A stretch of DNA of 57,584 nucleotides from an uncultured Paracoccaceae bacterium (lineage in GTDB: Bacteria; Pseudomonadota; Alphaproteobacteria; Rhodobacterales; Rhodobacteraceae). The number at the start of each line of letters is the position of its first letter. Position 1 is the first letter of the stretch. A program made the translations under genes and the position numbers. Below are positions 11,203 to 20,235 of this stretch, in pieces. Location of the stretch: assembly GCA_938002605.1 (NCBI GenBank), contig CALLAF010000005.1:1-57584 (forward strand), written 5' to 3'. The notes beneath the pieces are model-generated. The model saw only the letters and a program-made list of their open reading frames with translations, had not been told where the DNA came from and ran no database searches.

Positions 11203-12212
11203 TACTCTTCATCACAACTCACATTCAAATCGGTAGGAAACGGTATCGCATCACCTAATTCAGCTTGGCGTTCCTCGAATTGTCGTACCATTTGCTCTTG
11301 GACGACGGCAAAATCTTTTGGGTGCGAAATTTCTTCACGGCCACCCTGACCCGGGTATGGGTCGGAAAACCCGCGAGAATTCCACGTCCCTATTTCCAAA
11401 GATGGTTCGGTCCTGACCCAACTTTGCGTGACCGCCTCATATACGAACTCAATATTTCGGGGTTCAATATCAGTCCCACAGGGTGTCATGGCATATCGAA
11501 TGCGTGGTGCTTCACGGTCAGGAAGGTAATCTCTACGAACAATTATATTACCAAGCGCCCCAACCCCCAGATTGCGATATGGGATCTGCTTACGCATGGC
11601 TGGATAGGCACGGTTCGCTTCACGACTGACAGCGGTAATAGAGTTTAGACCACGAGACCTCATGGCCTGTCTCAGAGTCGTTTCACGCACTATTGTAGCC
11701 ATTTCAGAATTATAGAATGCGTATGGTGAGTTCGTTGCACACACACCAAATTGCTTCCAATATTTATGCCCGCCCACATGATGAATAAGCAGATCCTCGA
11801 CACGTTCCGGGCTTTGCTGAAACAGTTCCGACAATGGATCCATGGTTTCGCGCAAAACAACAGGGCTTGTGAATTGAGCGACGACGGCCGCATGCATACC
11901 CGGGGTGAATTCAGAGCCAAATTCTTCCCTTAAAAAGTCCAGTGTATAAAGTAAATCATCGTATCGCGCCTGCCCAAATGGCATTGACCAAACACTGTAA
12001 TTAAAAGCGTCCTCAATTTGATTTTGAAGTAGCTCAGCAAGGTCTGGCGACAAATCAACAAACCGTGTCGCCTCATCCGCAGACCGTACCGGGCGGTTGG
12101 CGGTTGCGTAGAACGCAACACATGCATCCTGTGCGTTTACAAACCCGGCGTTCAGTGTTGCGGTGCAGAAAAACACCAGCGTCACCGTCGTGCGTTTATC
12201 GAAATATTTCAT
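11202..12212 (-). CDS. Unrecognised exported protein (336 aa)
   Basis: I do not recognise this protein. It begins with a positively charged start and a hydrophobic stretch (TVTLVFFCTATL) ending at FVNA-QDA, a clear type I signal peptide, so it is probably periplasmic or secreted. The mature part is mixed alpha/beta with about four cysteines, an unusual HHVGGHKYW segment near the middle that could bind metal, and an acidic, Gln/Glu-rich C-terminus (EEQ-type repeats before the end). Codon use is more A/T-rich than its neighbours, which suggests recent acquisition. It sits alone between convergent M42 peptidase and ubiK; ubiK reads in the same direction 84 bases upstream. Confidence 0.7.
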   Translation of the reverse strand: MKYFDKRTTVTLVFFCTATLNAGFVNAQDACVAFYATANRPVRSADEATRFVDLSPDLAELLQNQIEDAFNYSVWSMPFGQARYDDLLYTLDFLREEFGSEFTPGMHAAVVAQFTSPVVLRETMDPLSELFQQSPERVEDLLIHHVGGHKYWKQFGVCATNSPYAFYNSEMATIVRETTLRQAMRSRGLNSITAVSREANRAYPAMRKQIPYRNLGVGALGNIIVRRDYLPDREAPRIRYAMTPCGTDIEPRNIEFVYEAVTQSWVRTEPSLEIGTWNSRGFSDPYPGQGGREEISHPKDFAVVQEQMVRQFEERQAELGDAIPFPTDLNVSCDEE

Positions 12213-12296
12213 GGATCAGAACCCTAAGTAGCCGCAATTTCTTTGAACGGCCTAAAGCTAAGAACTTAGGTGTCCTGCTTTGTCCATCGCTTCGCC

Positions 12297-12542
12297 CTAA
12301 GACGACTTCCCTTCCAAAACCGCAATCCGCGCTGCCAGCGCTTCGTTTTCTTCGCGGGCTTTTTGGGCCATGGCGCGCACGGCGTCGAATTCTTCGCGCG
12401 TCACGAAATCGCGGTCGGCAAGCCAACGATCCATCATAGATGACATCGCGGTTGATGCCTCATCCTTGGCGCCTTGGGCCACGCCCATTGCGTTAGTCAT
12501 CAACTGGCTGATGTCGTCGAATATTTTGTTCTTGGTTTGCAT
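12297..12542 (-). CDS. ubiK: Ubiquinone biosynthesis accessory factor UbiK (BMFP domain)
   Basis: UbiK (formerly YqiC) is a small membrane-associated trimeric coiled-coil protein that helps aerobic ubiquinone synthesis. The 81-residue product fits: an amphipathic N-terminal helix (IFDDISQLMTNAMGVAQG), then REEFDAVRAMAQKAREENEALAARIAVLE, a long coiled coil typical of BMFP proteins. ATG 12542 is preceded by CGGAG six bases upstream. It is divergent from lgt, an arrangement I recall as common in Rhodobacterales. Confidence 0.88.
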   Translation of the reverse strand: MQTKNKIFDDISQLMTNAMGVAQGAKDEASTAMSSMMDRWLADRDFVTREEFDAVRAMAQKAREENEALAARIAVLEGKSS

Positions 12543-12645
12543 CGTCTTCTCCGATCAAGTTGCAACCTATATGGGGCCTGAACAGCCTGTGATCAAGCGC
12601 CCAAGCTGGTTGACTTCGTCGCAGCAGCATTAGAGGAATAGCCCC

Positions 12646-13524
12646 ATGTTCGCAGCAATCCCCTTTCCCGATATCGGGCCCGAAATCGTCTCGGTCACTT
12701 TGTTTGGCCGCACCTTGGCGCTGCGTTGGTACGCGATGGGCTATATCGTTGGCATCTTTCTGGGCTGGCAGCTGATCAAATACGCGCTGCGCCGCGTGGA
12801 CCTGTGGCGCAACGACCCGCCCATGCAAACCAGCCAGCTAGAAGACCTGCTGACCTATATCGTGGTCGGCGTGATCGCGGGCGGGCGGCTTGGCTATGTG
12901 TTGTTTTATAAGCCTGCGGATTTTCTAGCCCACCCGCTTGATATCATTAAAATTTGGGAAGGTGGGCTGTCATTTCACGGCGGTTTCTTAGGTGTCATCG
13001 TTGCCGTTTATCTATTCAGTCGCCGCAATAAGATTGTCTTGTCAGAACTGGCCGACATCATCGCTGTTGCTGCGACCCCGGCCATTTTGCTGGTGCGCTG
13101 CGCCAATTTCGTCAATGCGGAACTCTGGGGGCGCCCGACCGACCTGCCGTGGGGGGTGATCTTTCCGGGGCAAGCCGCCCAATCATGTGCCACCATCCTT
13201 GAAGATTGCGCGCGCCACCCCTCACAGCTTTATGAAGCCGGGTTAGAAGGGTTGCTACTTGGCACCGTTTTGATGCTTTTGGCCTTCCGCTTTGGGGCGC
13301 TTAAGAAACCTTGGCTTTTGACGGGCGTGTTTTTCGCGGGTTACGGTATGGCGCGGTTTTTGGTCGAATTCGTGCGTCAGCCAGACGCGCAATTCCAAAG
13401 CGTCGGCAATGAATTGGGGCTCGCGTTCCATTACAACGGCTGGGGGCTGACGATGGGGCAGACATTGACCCTGCCCATGATCGTCATCGGGCTTGCCCTT
13501 GTGATCAGGGCCCGTCGGTTGTGA
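12646..13524 (+). CDS. lgt: Prolipoprotein diacylglyceryl transferase
   Basis: Inner-membrane enzyme that transfers diacylglyceryl from phosphatidylglycerol to the lipobox cysteine of prolipoproteins. The 292-residue protein has several hydrophobic spans and the Lgt landmarks: ALRWYAMGY near the N-terminus, [21 protein letters not shown] with the essential histidine, the RxxNFxNxELxGRPT signature (here with CA in place of the usual G), HPSQLYEA and [21 protein letters not shown] precedes ATG 12646. First gene of an operon with midA and pgeF, coupled by GTGA and ATGA overlaps. Confidence 0.95.
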   Translation: MFAAIPFPDIGPEIVSVTLFGRTLALRWYAMGYIVGIFLGWQLIKYALRRVDLWRNDPPMQTSQLEDLLTYIVVGVIAGGRLGYVLFYKPADFLAHPLDIIKIWEGGLSFHGGFLGVIVAVYLFSRRNKIVLSELADIIAVAATPAILLVRCANFVNAELWGRPTDLPWGVIFPGQAAQSCATILEDCARHPSQLYEAGLEGLLLGTVLMLLAFRFGALKKPWLLTGVFFAGYGMARFLVEFVRQPDAQFQSVGNELGLAFHYNGWGLTMGQTLTLPMIVIGLALVIRARRL

Positions 13525-14579
13525 CCCCGCTTGGCGCGCAGATGATTGCCCGGATCGGGCGCAGTGGGCCGATCACATTGGCTGACTATATGGCTGATTG
13601 CCTGATGCACCCGGATCACGGCTATTACGCAACCCGCGACCCGTTTGGCACAGCGGGCGATTTCATCACGGCACCTGAAATCAGCCAGATGTTTGGCGAA
13701 TTGATAGGGTTATCACTGGCGCAAAGCTGGCTGGATCAGGGGGCGCCATCGCCGATGACACTGGCCGAGCTTGGCCCCGGACGTGGCACATTGATGGCCG
13801 ATATCTTGCGGGCGACGAAATCGGTGCCCGGCTTTCACGCAGCGCTGCGCGTGCATTTTGTTGAAACCTCGCCCGTACTGCGCAAAGCCCAAGCCGCCGC
13901 CGTGGAAGGTGCCGTCTGGCACAACGATGTGACCACCCTGCCCGATCAGCCGCTTTGGCTGGTCGCGAATGAATTCTTTGACGCGCTGCCCATCCGGCAA
14001 TTTGTCCGCGATGCGGATGGATGGCGCGAACGGATGGTTGGCGTGACTGATGATGCGCTGACCCTTGGGTTGTCAGCGGCAGCACCGATTGATCTGCTCG
14101 ACCATCGGCTGGCGGATACTAAAGCGGGTGATCTGGTCGAACATTGCCCTGCCCTACCAGGTATCGTGCAGCAAATCACAGATAAGATCGCGCGTTTCGG
14201 CGGCGTCGGACTGATCATCGACTATGGTGATTGGCAATCGCTGGGCGACACGCTGCAAGCGCTATCGGCGCATGACATGGTCGACCCATTGGCGCAACCC
14301 GGCCAAGCCGACCTGACTGCCCATGTGGATTTTGCAACCATCGCAGCCCATGCAGCCCCTGCAAAATTCAGCCGCCTAACCCCACAAGGTGTCTTTCTAG
14401 AGCGGCTGGGGATTACGCAACGCGCCCAAAGATTGGCACAGCAGTTGCAAGGCGATGCGCTTGACGCACAAATCAAAGCACATCGGCGCTTGACCCACCC
14501 CAGCGAAATGGGCGACCTTTTCAAAGTCATCTCGCTGTACCCTGCCAACGCAACCCCGCCCCCCGGATTAGAACCATGA
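13521..14579 (+). CDS. SAM-dependent methyltransferase, MidA/NDUFAF7 family
   Basis: A 352-residue class I methyltransferase of COG1565; the mitochondrial homologue NDUFAF7 methylates a complex I subunit arginine. Motif I is [16 protein letters not shown] near residue 80, preceded by the conserved [17 protein letters not shown] and followed by [12 protein letters not shown] and GLIIDYGD. The start is GTG at 13521, which overlaps the lgt stop. The bacterial role is unproven but an effect on complex I assembly is plausible from the eukaryotic family. Confidence 0.9.
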   Translation: MTPLGAQMIARIGRSGPITLADYMADCLMHPDHGYYATRDPFGTAGDFITAPEISQMFGELIGLSLAQSWLDQGAPSPMTLAELGPGRGTLMADILRATKSVPGFHAALRVHFVETSPVLRKAQAAAVEGAVWHNDVTTLPDQPLWLVANEFFDALPIRQFVRDADGWRERMVGVTDDALTLGLSAAAPIDLLDHRLADTKAGDLVEHCPALPGIVQQITDKIARFGGVGLIIDYGDWQSLGDTLQALSAHDMVDPLAQPGQADLTAHVDFATIAAHAAPAKFSRLTPQGVFLERLGITQRAQRLAQQLQGDALDAQIKAHRRLTHPSEMGDLFKVISLYPANATPPPGLEP

Positions 14580-15331
14580 CGCTAGATATCATCACCAGTC
14601 CTGATCTTGATGGGGTGACCCACGGGTTTTTCGGGCGCAAAGGTGGTGCTTCATCAGGCGTGTTCGCCGGGCTAAACTGCGGTTATGGCAGTTCAGACCA
14701 GCATGAGGTCGTCAGCATCAATCGTGCGCGGGTCGCGGATGCAATGGCGCTCGATCCGACACAAATGGCTGGGGTGCACCAAGTGCATTCAGCCGATGTC
14801 ATTGTGGTCGAAGCCCCCCTTGCCCCACAGCTCAAAGCCGACGCGCTTGTCACCGCCACGCCAGGGGTCGGCCTGACAATCCTGACGGCTGATTGCCAAC
14901 CCGTGCTTTTCGCCGATCGCAAGGCAGGCGTTATCGGTGCCGCTCATGCAGGTTGGAAAGGCGCGTTGAACGGCGTCTTAGAAAATACCGTCGCACAAAT
15001 GGAAGCCCTAGGCGCACGGGCGGCAGATATCACGGCAGTGATCGGCCCCTGCATTAGCCAACGTGCGTATGAGGTCGGGCCGGAATTCATGGATCAATTC
15101 ACCGCCAAGGACCCCAAATTCGATCGGTTCTTTGTCGCTGGCGAAGGCGACCGCTTGCATTTTGATCTGCCCGGTTTTGGTCTTCATAAATTGCAAACAT
15201 CTGGGGTCAGCACCGCGCGCTGGACGCACAATTGCACCTATGCAGACCCCGAACGGTTCTTCAGCTATCGGCGCAGCGTGCACCAAAAAGAAGCCGATTA
15301 CGGCCGGTTAATCGCGACAATCCGGCTGTAG
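14576..15331 (+). CDS. pgeF: Peptidoglycan editing factor / YfiH-family purine nucleoside phosphorylase
   Basis: The multicopper-polyphenol-oxidase-like (YfiH/PgeF/FAMIN) family. Members act as purine nucleoside phosphorylase/adenosine deaminase and, in E. coli, keep L-Ser out of peptidoglycan stems. Zn-site residues are visible: His in GVHQVHSADV, Cys in LTADCQPVLF and His in GAAHAGWKGAL, with a C-terminal RRSVHQKEADYGR. At 251 residues it is normal length. ATG 14576 overlaps the midA stop as ATGA. The lgt-midA-pgeF order is conserved in alphaproteobacteria as far as I recall. Confidence 0.9.
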   Translation: MTLDIITSPDLDGVTHGFFGRKGGASSGVFAGLNCGYGSSDQHEVVSINRARVADAMALDPTQMAGVHQVHSADVIVVEAPLAPQLKADALVTATPGVGLTILTADCQPVLFADRKAGVIGAAHAGWKGALNGVLENTVAQMEALGARAADITAVIGPCISQRAYEVGPEFMDQFTAKDPKFDRFFVAGEGDRLHFDLPGFGLHKLQTSGVSTARWTHNCTYADPERFFSYRRSVHQKEADYGRLIATIRL

Positions 15332-15700
15332 CCTAGCGGATTATTCACGAATACGCCGTAAAATTGCCCATTTTGCAACCAATGCTTGGTCGGAAAGGGT
15401 GGCACGGGCTGCCCTGCGCCACTTCGGGGGATCTCTATGGAGCAACGCTGGCAAAGGTCTATTTGCAACGCAATTGCACAGTTTAACACTACCTTTCCTT
15501 GGCAGCGCGCAAGGCGCAAGCCACATGATTGCGCCGCCAACCCAATCGTTTCACCCGCCCCTTTCAGGCGAAAAACAGCCCAAGAAAATCAAATCTTTTG
15601 ACAATTGGCCCACTAAAGACTTTGAACGACCTTATGAAATTCACCAATCATCAGAGCAACTTGGCTCGTGAAATCAACTTTTGAAATGATGGGTATGTAA
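15332..15700. other. 369-base region without a convincing gene
   Basis: No convincing protein is encoded here. It contains an imperfect hairpin at 15399-15422 (about ten pairs with one mismatch) and a candidate promoter at 15598-15626 for the Hint gene. Small frames (for example 15399-15671) lack ribosome sites and homology. It could hold a long leader or a small RNA, but nothing proves that. Confidence 0.5.
15598..15626 (+). promoter_or_regulatory. Candidate promoter for the Hint-domain gene
   Basis: A perfect -35 consensus TTGACA (15598-15603) is followed after 17 bases by TTTGAA, a weak -10. It lies about 75 bases before the Hint start. The -35 match is good; the -10 is not. Confidence 0.35.
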
Positions 15701-16483
15701 ATGAAGACATCCTCTGACACGGAGGCAGACACGACGGTTCAGACGCCTCGGGCATCAGGGGCTTCAACGGCACGGCGTGGATCGCAGCACCAAAACAAAA
15801 CGCCCACACGCAAATATGAAATCATCTATCGGAATGCGATGGGCGAGATTGTTGAAATGGCGCGCGCGGCCCCCGCGCAGCCGACATTTGAAAACGCATT
15901 TGGCGCGCTTGGGCGTGGGGCAATGGTTTCGACCGACAATGGTCCGATGACTGTCGAAGACCTGTTACCGGGCGATCGCATTCGGCTTGCAAATGGTGAA
16001 CTAGAAACCTTGCTATGGCGCGGGTCGATGGTGATACACCCCGACGACCCACATATAAATTCGGAACATAGCTGCCTGATCCGCATCACAGCCGAGGCGC
16101 TTGGGCCAACCCGCCCGATGCCTGATCTTGTCCTTGGGCCAACGGCACATCTATTACACCGTGCGGCCGGCGTGCGGACCCTGACCGGTAAGCGGGCCGC
16201 CTTTATCCCAGCGCGTGACTTTGTGGATGGTAACCAGTTTATTGCGCTGCGCCCGACCATCCCCGTGCAAGTCTATCAGCTTGGCTTTGACCGGCAAGAA
16301 AGCCTGCTGGTCAATGGAATCGAGATTGAAAGCCTGCACCCGGGTACATTCTTTGGACTGGGGCTGCGTGGTGACATGCTGACACAATATCTGGCGCTTT
16401 TCCCGCATAAGCGTGATTTGCAGGATTTTGGCGAAATGCGAAACCCGCGCTTGCGGATGCGCGATTTAGAATTGCTTGGGTAG
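15701..16483 (+). CDS. Hint domain-containing protein lacking the canonical cysteine
   Basis: A 260-residue protein. After a Ser/Thr/Arg-rich, probably disordered N-terminus (about 35 residues), residues 75-225 follow the Rhodobacterales Hint_2 pattern: GRGAMVSTDNGPMTVEDLLPGDRIRLANG, a central histidine segment (NSEHSCLIRI) and ESLLVNGIEIESLHPGTFFGLGLRG. Hint domains normally begin with a nucleophilic Cys (C-F-xx-G-T), but here the position reads GRGA, so autocatalytic cleavage looks unlikely. No signal peptide is seen; related proteins often leave through type I secretion. It converges on and overlaps the MATE gene by 18 bases. Confidence 0.82.
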   Translation: MKTSSDTEADTTVQTPRASGASTARRGSQHQNKTPTRKYEIIYRNAMGEIVEMARAAPAQPTFENAFGALGRGAMVSTDNGPMTVEDLLPGDRIRLANGELETLLWRGSMVIHPDDPHINSEHSCLIRITAEALGPTRPMPDLVLGPTAHLLHRAAGVRTLTGKRAAFIPARDFVDGNQFIALRPTIPVQVYQLGFDRQESLLVNGIEIESLHPGTFFGLGLRGDMLTQYLALFPHKRDLQDFGEMRNPRLRMRDLELLG

Positions 16484-17818
16484 ACGCATCCAGAAGCGTA
16501 AATTCAGCAACACAGAGGCCACAGCGAGCCCAACAACCAGCCCAAACCATAGCCCAATTGCGCCGTATCCGAACCAGAACGCCAAAGCATAGCTGGTCGG
16601 CAGACCAATGACCCAATAGCTAACCGTCGCCATCACCATCGGCACCGCCGTGTCTTGGACACCGCGCAGCAGCCCCAGCGCCATCACCTGTGCACCGTCG
16701 ACAATTTGGAACAATGCGGCGACAAAGATCATCTGCACGCCGACCGACAACAGCAGCTCTCGCGCGGGTTCTTCAGGATCAATAAATAGGCCAACCAAGA
16801 ACTCAGGAAACAGCATAAACAGTGCAGATGTCGCGAGTGCAAAGATCCCCGACATTGCGCTTGCAGCAAGACCGCCCCGGCACAACCCGATCGGGTCTTT
16901 ACGACCAAGCGCACGGCCCGCACGCACGGTCGCGGCTTGGCTAAATCCGATATGCACCATGAATGTCAGGCTTGCCAATTGGATCGCGATCCCATGCGCG
17001 GCCAGTTCAATCGCGCCAATCCAGCCCATCATCACAGCACTTGCACTAAACAACCCGCCTTCGGCCAAAGAGGTTAGCCCAATCGGCCAGCCTAGCATAA
17101 AGACCCGGTTCAAAATCTCTCGGTCGCTGCGCCAAAAGTTCTTGAACAATTGAAACTGCGGCAAGACACGCAGCGTATAGCCCGCCAAAATCAGCATCGA
17201 CACAACTGTCACCGTCACCGACGCAATCGCGGCCCCGCGTATCCCCAATTCTGGCGCGCCCCAATTGCCAAAGATCAGCGCGTAGTTGACAAAAACATTC
17301 AGCACCGCCGCACCAATCGTCGCCCAAAGCAGGATCGCAGTGTGTTCAAGCGCGGAAAGAAATGATTTCAACGTCATCACGATCAGCGCCGGAATCATCT
17401 GCCAAATCGTGATCTGTAGATAGAAATGCGCCAGCTGCGCCACATCCGCGTCTTGGCCAATGGCGATCAAAATATCTTCGGCCCATAGAAATGGCAGGGT
17501 CACGCAAAGCCCGTAAAATATGGACAGCCAAAGCCCCATGCGCGTGACACGGCGCACTTGGGTTTCGTCGTTTTCTTCCGCCGCCAAAGCCACCAACGGG
17601 GTCACCGCTTGGGCAAAGCCCGCGCCAACAATGAACACCACAAACAAAAGTGTCCCAGCAATGGTGGATGCCGCAAGCGCTGTCACATCATACCAACCCA
17701 ACATAATCGTATCCGTCATATGGATCGCAAACTGCGCCACATGGCTAAGGATCAAGGGCATGCCCAGCTTGGCAATGGCTTTGACATGTTCCGGGTATGA
17801 TTGCGTGCGCTGTTCCAT
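16466..17818 (-). CDS. MATE family efflux transporter
   Basis: An inner-membrane cation/drug antiporter with about 12 hydrophobic segments in 450 residues, the usual NorM-type length. Conserved regions include HVAQFAIHMTDTIMLGWYD at the start, FAQAVTPLVALAAEENDETQVRR, and GLTSLAEGGLFSASAVMMGW in the second repeat. ATG 17818 is chosen because the family N-terminus (KAIAKLGMPLILSHVAQF) follows directly; a longer open frame upstream is unlikely to be translated. The substrate is unknown. Its 3' end overlaps the Hint gene tail-to-tail by 18 bases. Confidence 0.92.
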   Translation of the reverse strand: MEQRTQSYPEHVKAIAKLGMPLILSHVAQFAIHMTDTIMLGWYDVTALAASTIAGTLLFVVFIVGAGFAQAVTPLVALAAEENDETQVRRVTRMGLWLSIFYGLCVTLPFLWAEDILIAIGQDADVAQLAHFYLQITIWQMIPALIVMTLKSFLSALEHTAILLWATIGAAVLNVFVNYALIFGNWGAPELGIRGAAIASVTVTVVSMLILAGYTLRVLPQFQLFKNFWRSDREILNRVFMLGWPIGLTSLAEGGLFSASAVMMGWIGAIELAAHGIAIQLASLTFMVHIGFSQAATVRAGRALGRKDPIGLCRGGLAASAMSGIFALATSALFMLFPEFLVGLFIDPEEPARELLLSVGVQMIFVAALFQIVDGAQVMALGLLRGVQDTAVPMVMATVSYWVIGLPTSYALAFWFGYGAIGLWFGLVVGLAVASVLLNLRFWMRLPKQF

Positions 17819-17905
17819 TTGCAAATGCTTAGGGGGGATTTGACACCCCGTCCATAGACATCGGCAGCTGCGCCATGACATGATCGGTGTAAGCAGGAGA
17901 ATACA

Positions 17906-18544
17906 ATGGGAAACGAAACCCAAACACTGATCAGCGAGGCGCAACGATTTTATGCCCGGCTTGCCATAAACAACACGCGCGACTGGTGGCAAGAGAACCG
18001 TGCCACCTATGACGCGCGCCTTAAACCCGGCGCGCTTGCATTGCTGGATGATTTAACCGCACCGCTGTCAGAGCTTGTGGACGCCCCTATCAAACCCAAA
18101 CTTTTTCGTCCCCACCGCGACGTGCGCTTTTCCAAAGATAAAACGCCCTACAACACCCACCTGCATATGATGTGGCAAATCCAATCGGACTCCCCGCAAA
18201 ATCCGGTATTTTTCTTTGGCATCGGGACAGACTATGTCAGCGCGGGCGCGGGGCTTATGGGGTTTGAAAAACCGATGCTCACCAATTGGCGTGAAATGCT
18301 TGACCTGGATACCAAGCGGATGCTGGGTGTTTTTGACGGGTTGGAGGAAAATGGTTTCGCATTCCGTGAGCCCGCGTTGAAACGGGTGCCGCCACCCTAT
18401 GACAAAGACCATCCCGCTGCGCGTTTCTTACGAATGAAAGGGATCGTCGGCAGTCGCGCAGTTCCGCGTGATGCGTCGCTTTTATCTATTTTTAAATCGC
18501 TTTGGCCGCTGAATGCCTTATTAATTTCAATCGCCGAAGCTTGA
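17906..18544 (+). CDS. DUF2461 family protein (TIGR02453)
   Basis: A 212-residue soluble protein of the DUF2461 family, function unknown. Typical features are ARLAINNTRDWWQENRATYD at the start, the KLFRPHRDVRFSKDKTPYNTHL segment, and a FFGIGTDYVSAGAGLMGFEKPML stretch. It is divergent from the MATE gene. Its stop lies three bases before a GTAGGGTGG palindrome that fills the gap to the convergent DUF4166 gene. Confidence 0.88.
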   Translation: MGNETQTLISEAQRFYARLAINNTRDWWQENRATYDARLKPGALALLDDLTAPLSELVDAPIKPKLFRPHRDVRFSKDKTPYNTHLHMMWQIQSDSPQNPVFFFGIGTDYVSAGAGLMGFEKPMLTNWREMLDLDTKRMLGVFDGLEENGFAFREPALKRVPPPYDKDHPAARFLRMKGIVGSRAVPRDASLLSIFKSLWPLNALLISIAEA

Positions 18545-18546
18545 CC

Positions 18547-18570
18547 GGGGTGGATCAAGATCCACCCTAC
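18547..18570. repeat. GTAGGGTGG-type palindromic element, copy 1, probable bidirectional terminator
   Basis: Nine-base arms GGGTGGATC and GATCCACCC flank a central AA (18548-18567). Read on the minus strand it begins GTAGGGTGG, as does a second copy at 26654. It sits exactly between two convergent genes and overlaps the stop codon of one. The stem-loop would form in either transcript. Confidence 0.6.
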
Positions 18571-20177
18571 GCTCCGTCACGTGCGAGCCAGCCCCGATAA
18601 TGAACGACCGGTGCGCCAGTAAAGGGCGCATGAAGCGCCACGTCAAAGTGGAACCGACCGTCTTTTTCATATTCATGCGACACGCTTTTGGGCAGGGCAA
18701 ACCCCGGCAGCGGGATCGGCCCAACACGCCCCGCTGTCACCGGGAAGTGCAGCTGATCATCCGTCACATACAGCCCAAGCGTAAATGTGAACGGTCCAAA
18801 CCGTTCGGTCAGCGTATTTTTGTGCTGCCGCAGGTATGATCGGAACTTTTGTCCGTCAAAGTCGCGCTCCCACCGTTCACCGCCATTAAAGGGCGTCATC
18901 GTGACCGTTACCGGAATATCGGCGGCGTCGGCTGGAAACCGAAACAGCGCACCAAACAAGCGGGACAAGACAGATTTCCCACGCGTCACCGATCCGCGCC
19001 CGGCCCAGCGCCGTGGCCCATAGACATCATGCAAATCGCGCACCTGTGCCGGGAGCGTGTCATAGTCCGCCTTAAGGTGGCGCGCGAACAATGGTTGGAT
19101 ATCTTCGGTCACGAATTCGGTTGTCACCGCAAGGTCCACCATCCCCTGCGCGATCGCATCTATTGGAACAATGGCGACGGCGGGCTTTGCCCCATGAGGA
19201 ATCGCATCGCTATCGCGCAAGACCACGCGCGCAGCCACAGCCGGGATAAACGGCCCCTCCCCATCCGTGGCGACCAGACGCCAAATCCGGCGTTGCCAGC
19301 CGTCATCCGTTTGCACTGTCACCGCAACGGACATCCCGCCTTCGTCTGTGCCAAAGCGGTACAGCAGCGTGGCGAGCCAGAGCAGCAGGCTGATTAACCA
19401 GCCCGGAATAGGAAAGCGCCAGAACCCACGCAGCCATGAAAATACGGCCAGTGACCAGTTCATCACCCCCAATTCCAACCCTGCGCGAAACAGAACCGAG
19501 CGCGCGCCAAAGGCATCAGCAAAAAGCCTGTGATCAGGAACTTCGATCATCCATCCCGGGCGCACGATCCCTTGGCCGATGTCAAATCTTGCAGGGCGCG
19601 ACCAGCTGCGCATCGGGATCTTTGCGCCATCAATCGGCACTTCAAAATCAACCCCACATTGGTGCAAAATACTGGCGACAACTGACCGCCCGCGCGGGGC
19701 GCGGTTGCCAGGCAAGATCGCGGTGCTGATCGTGTCGATCTTTGCGCCATCCTCCAGCGCCGCAACCGCCGCCGAAGAAATCGCAGGCACGCTTGAGACA
19801 CCTGAAAGGGCGAATACCCCCGCCGCTTTTGCCTCTGCATCCAGAGCCGTAATCCCCGCGCAAAACGCAGGATCATCGGCCAGATCAAGGTAATGCACCC
19901 CCTGCGCAATACAGGCCCGCGTAAACACATAAGGATCGTCACCATAAGCATGAAACGGCCCGGCGGCATCCACGACGGCAGCTGGGTTCGCGGCCCAAAG
20001 CGGGGCGAGATCACCTCCGCGGTCGACGACCAGTGGCGTTGCGCCAAATTGCGCGGCAAGCTGTGTGGCCTTTTCCAATGACCGCCCAGCGACTACCACA
20101 TCATGCCCATCGCGGGTCAGCAAATCGACCAATTTGGCGCCGAAAACACCGTAGCCACCTAAGACGATAATTTTCAT
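18567..20177 (-). CDS. Saccharopine dehydrogenase-like reductase with C-terminal DUF4166
   Basis: A 536-residue two-part protein. Residues 1-140 are a Rossmann domain (MKIIVLGGYGVFGAKLVDLL, VVAGRSLEKA) of the saccharopine dehydrogenase/SDR-like type. A hydrophobic stretch near residues 255-275 (PGWLISLLLWLATLLY) may bind membrane. The last ~180 residues, with GRGSVTRGKSVLSRLFGALFRFP and ERFGPFTFTLGL, match DUF4166. The substrate is unknown; fused membrane-linked reductases of this kind are often assigned to lipid metabolism, which is only an inference here. Confidence 0.82.
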   Translation of the reverse strand: MKIIVLGGYGVFGAKLVDLLTRDGHDVVVAGRSLEKATQLAAQFGATPLVVDRGGDLAPLWAANPAAVVDAAGPFHAYGDDPYVFTRACIAQGVHYLDLADDPAFCAGITALDAEAKAAGVFALSGVSSVPAISSAAVAALEDGAKIDTISTAILPGNRAPRGRSVVASILHQCGVDFEVPIDGAKIPMRSWSRPARFDIGQGIVRPGWMIEVPDHRLFADAFGARSVLFRAGLELGVMNWSLAVFSWLRGFWRFPIPGWLISLLLWLATLLYRFGTDEGGMSVAVTVQTDDGWQRRIWRLVATDGEGPFIPAVAARVVLRDSDAIPHGAKPAVAIVPIDAIAQGMVDLAVTTEFVTEDIQPLFARHLKADYDTLPAQVRDLHDVYGPRRWAGRGSVTRGKSVLSRLFGALFRFPADAADIPVTVTMTPFNGGERWERDFDGQKFRSYLRQHKNTLTERFGPFTFTLGLYVTDDQLHFPVTAGRVGPIPLPGFALPKSVSHEYEKDGRFHFDVALHAPFTGAPVVHYRGWLARDGA

Positions 20178-20235
20178 GGGGTCTCACCAACGGGTTGCGC
20201 AACAACGCGGCACTTACGTAGGCCGAACGTACGGG

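Noticed and set aside
15399..15671. 90-codon open frame in the spacer before the Hint gene
   Set aside because: It has no ribosome site, mixed composition and no recognisable family; another frame in the same stretch is open too.
17819..17992. N-terminal extension of the MATE transporter frame
   Set aside because: It lies in the divergent spacer and overlaps the start of the DUF2461 gene; the family begins at ATG 17818.
18849..19397. 182-codon open frame opposite the DUF4166 gene
   Set aside because: It is a shadow of the opposite strand with basic, low-complexity residues and no domain.
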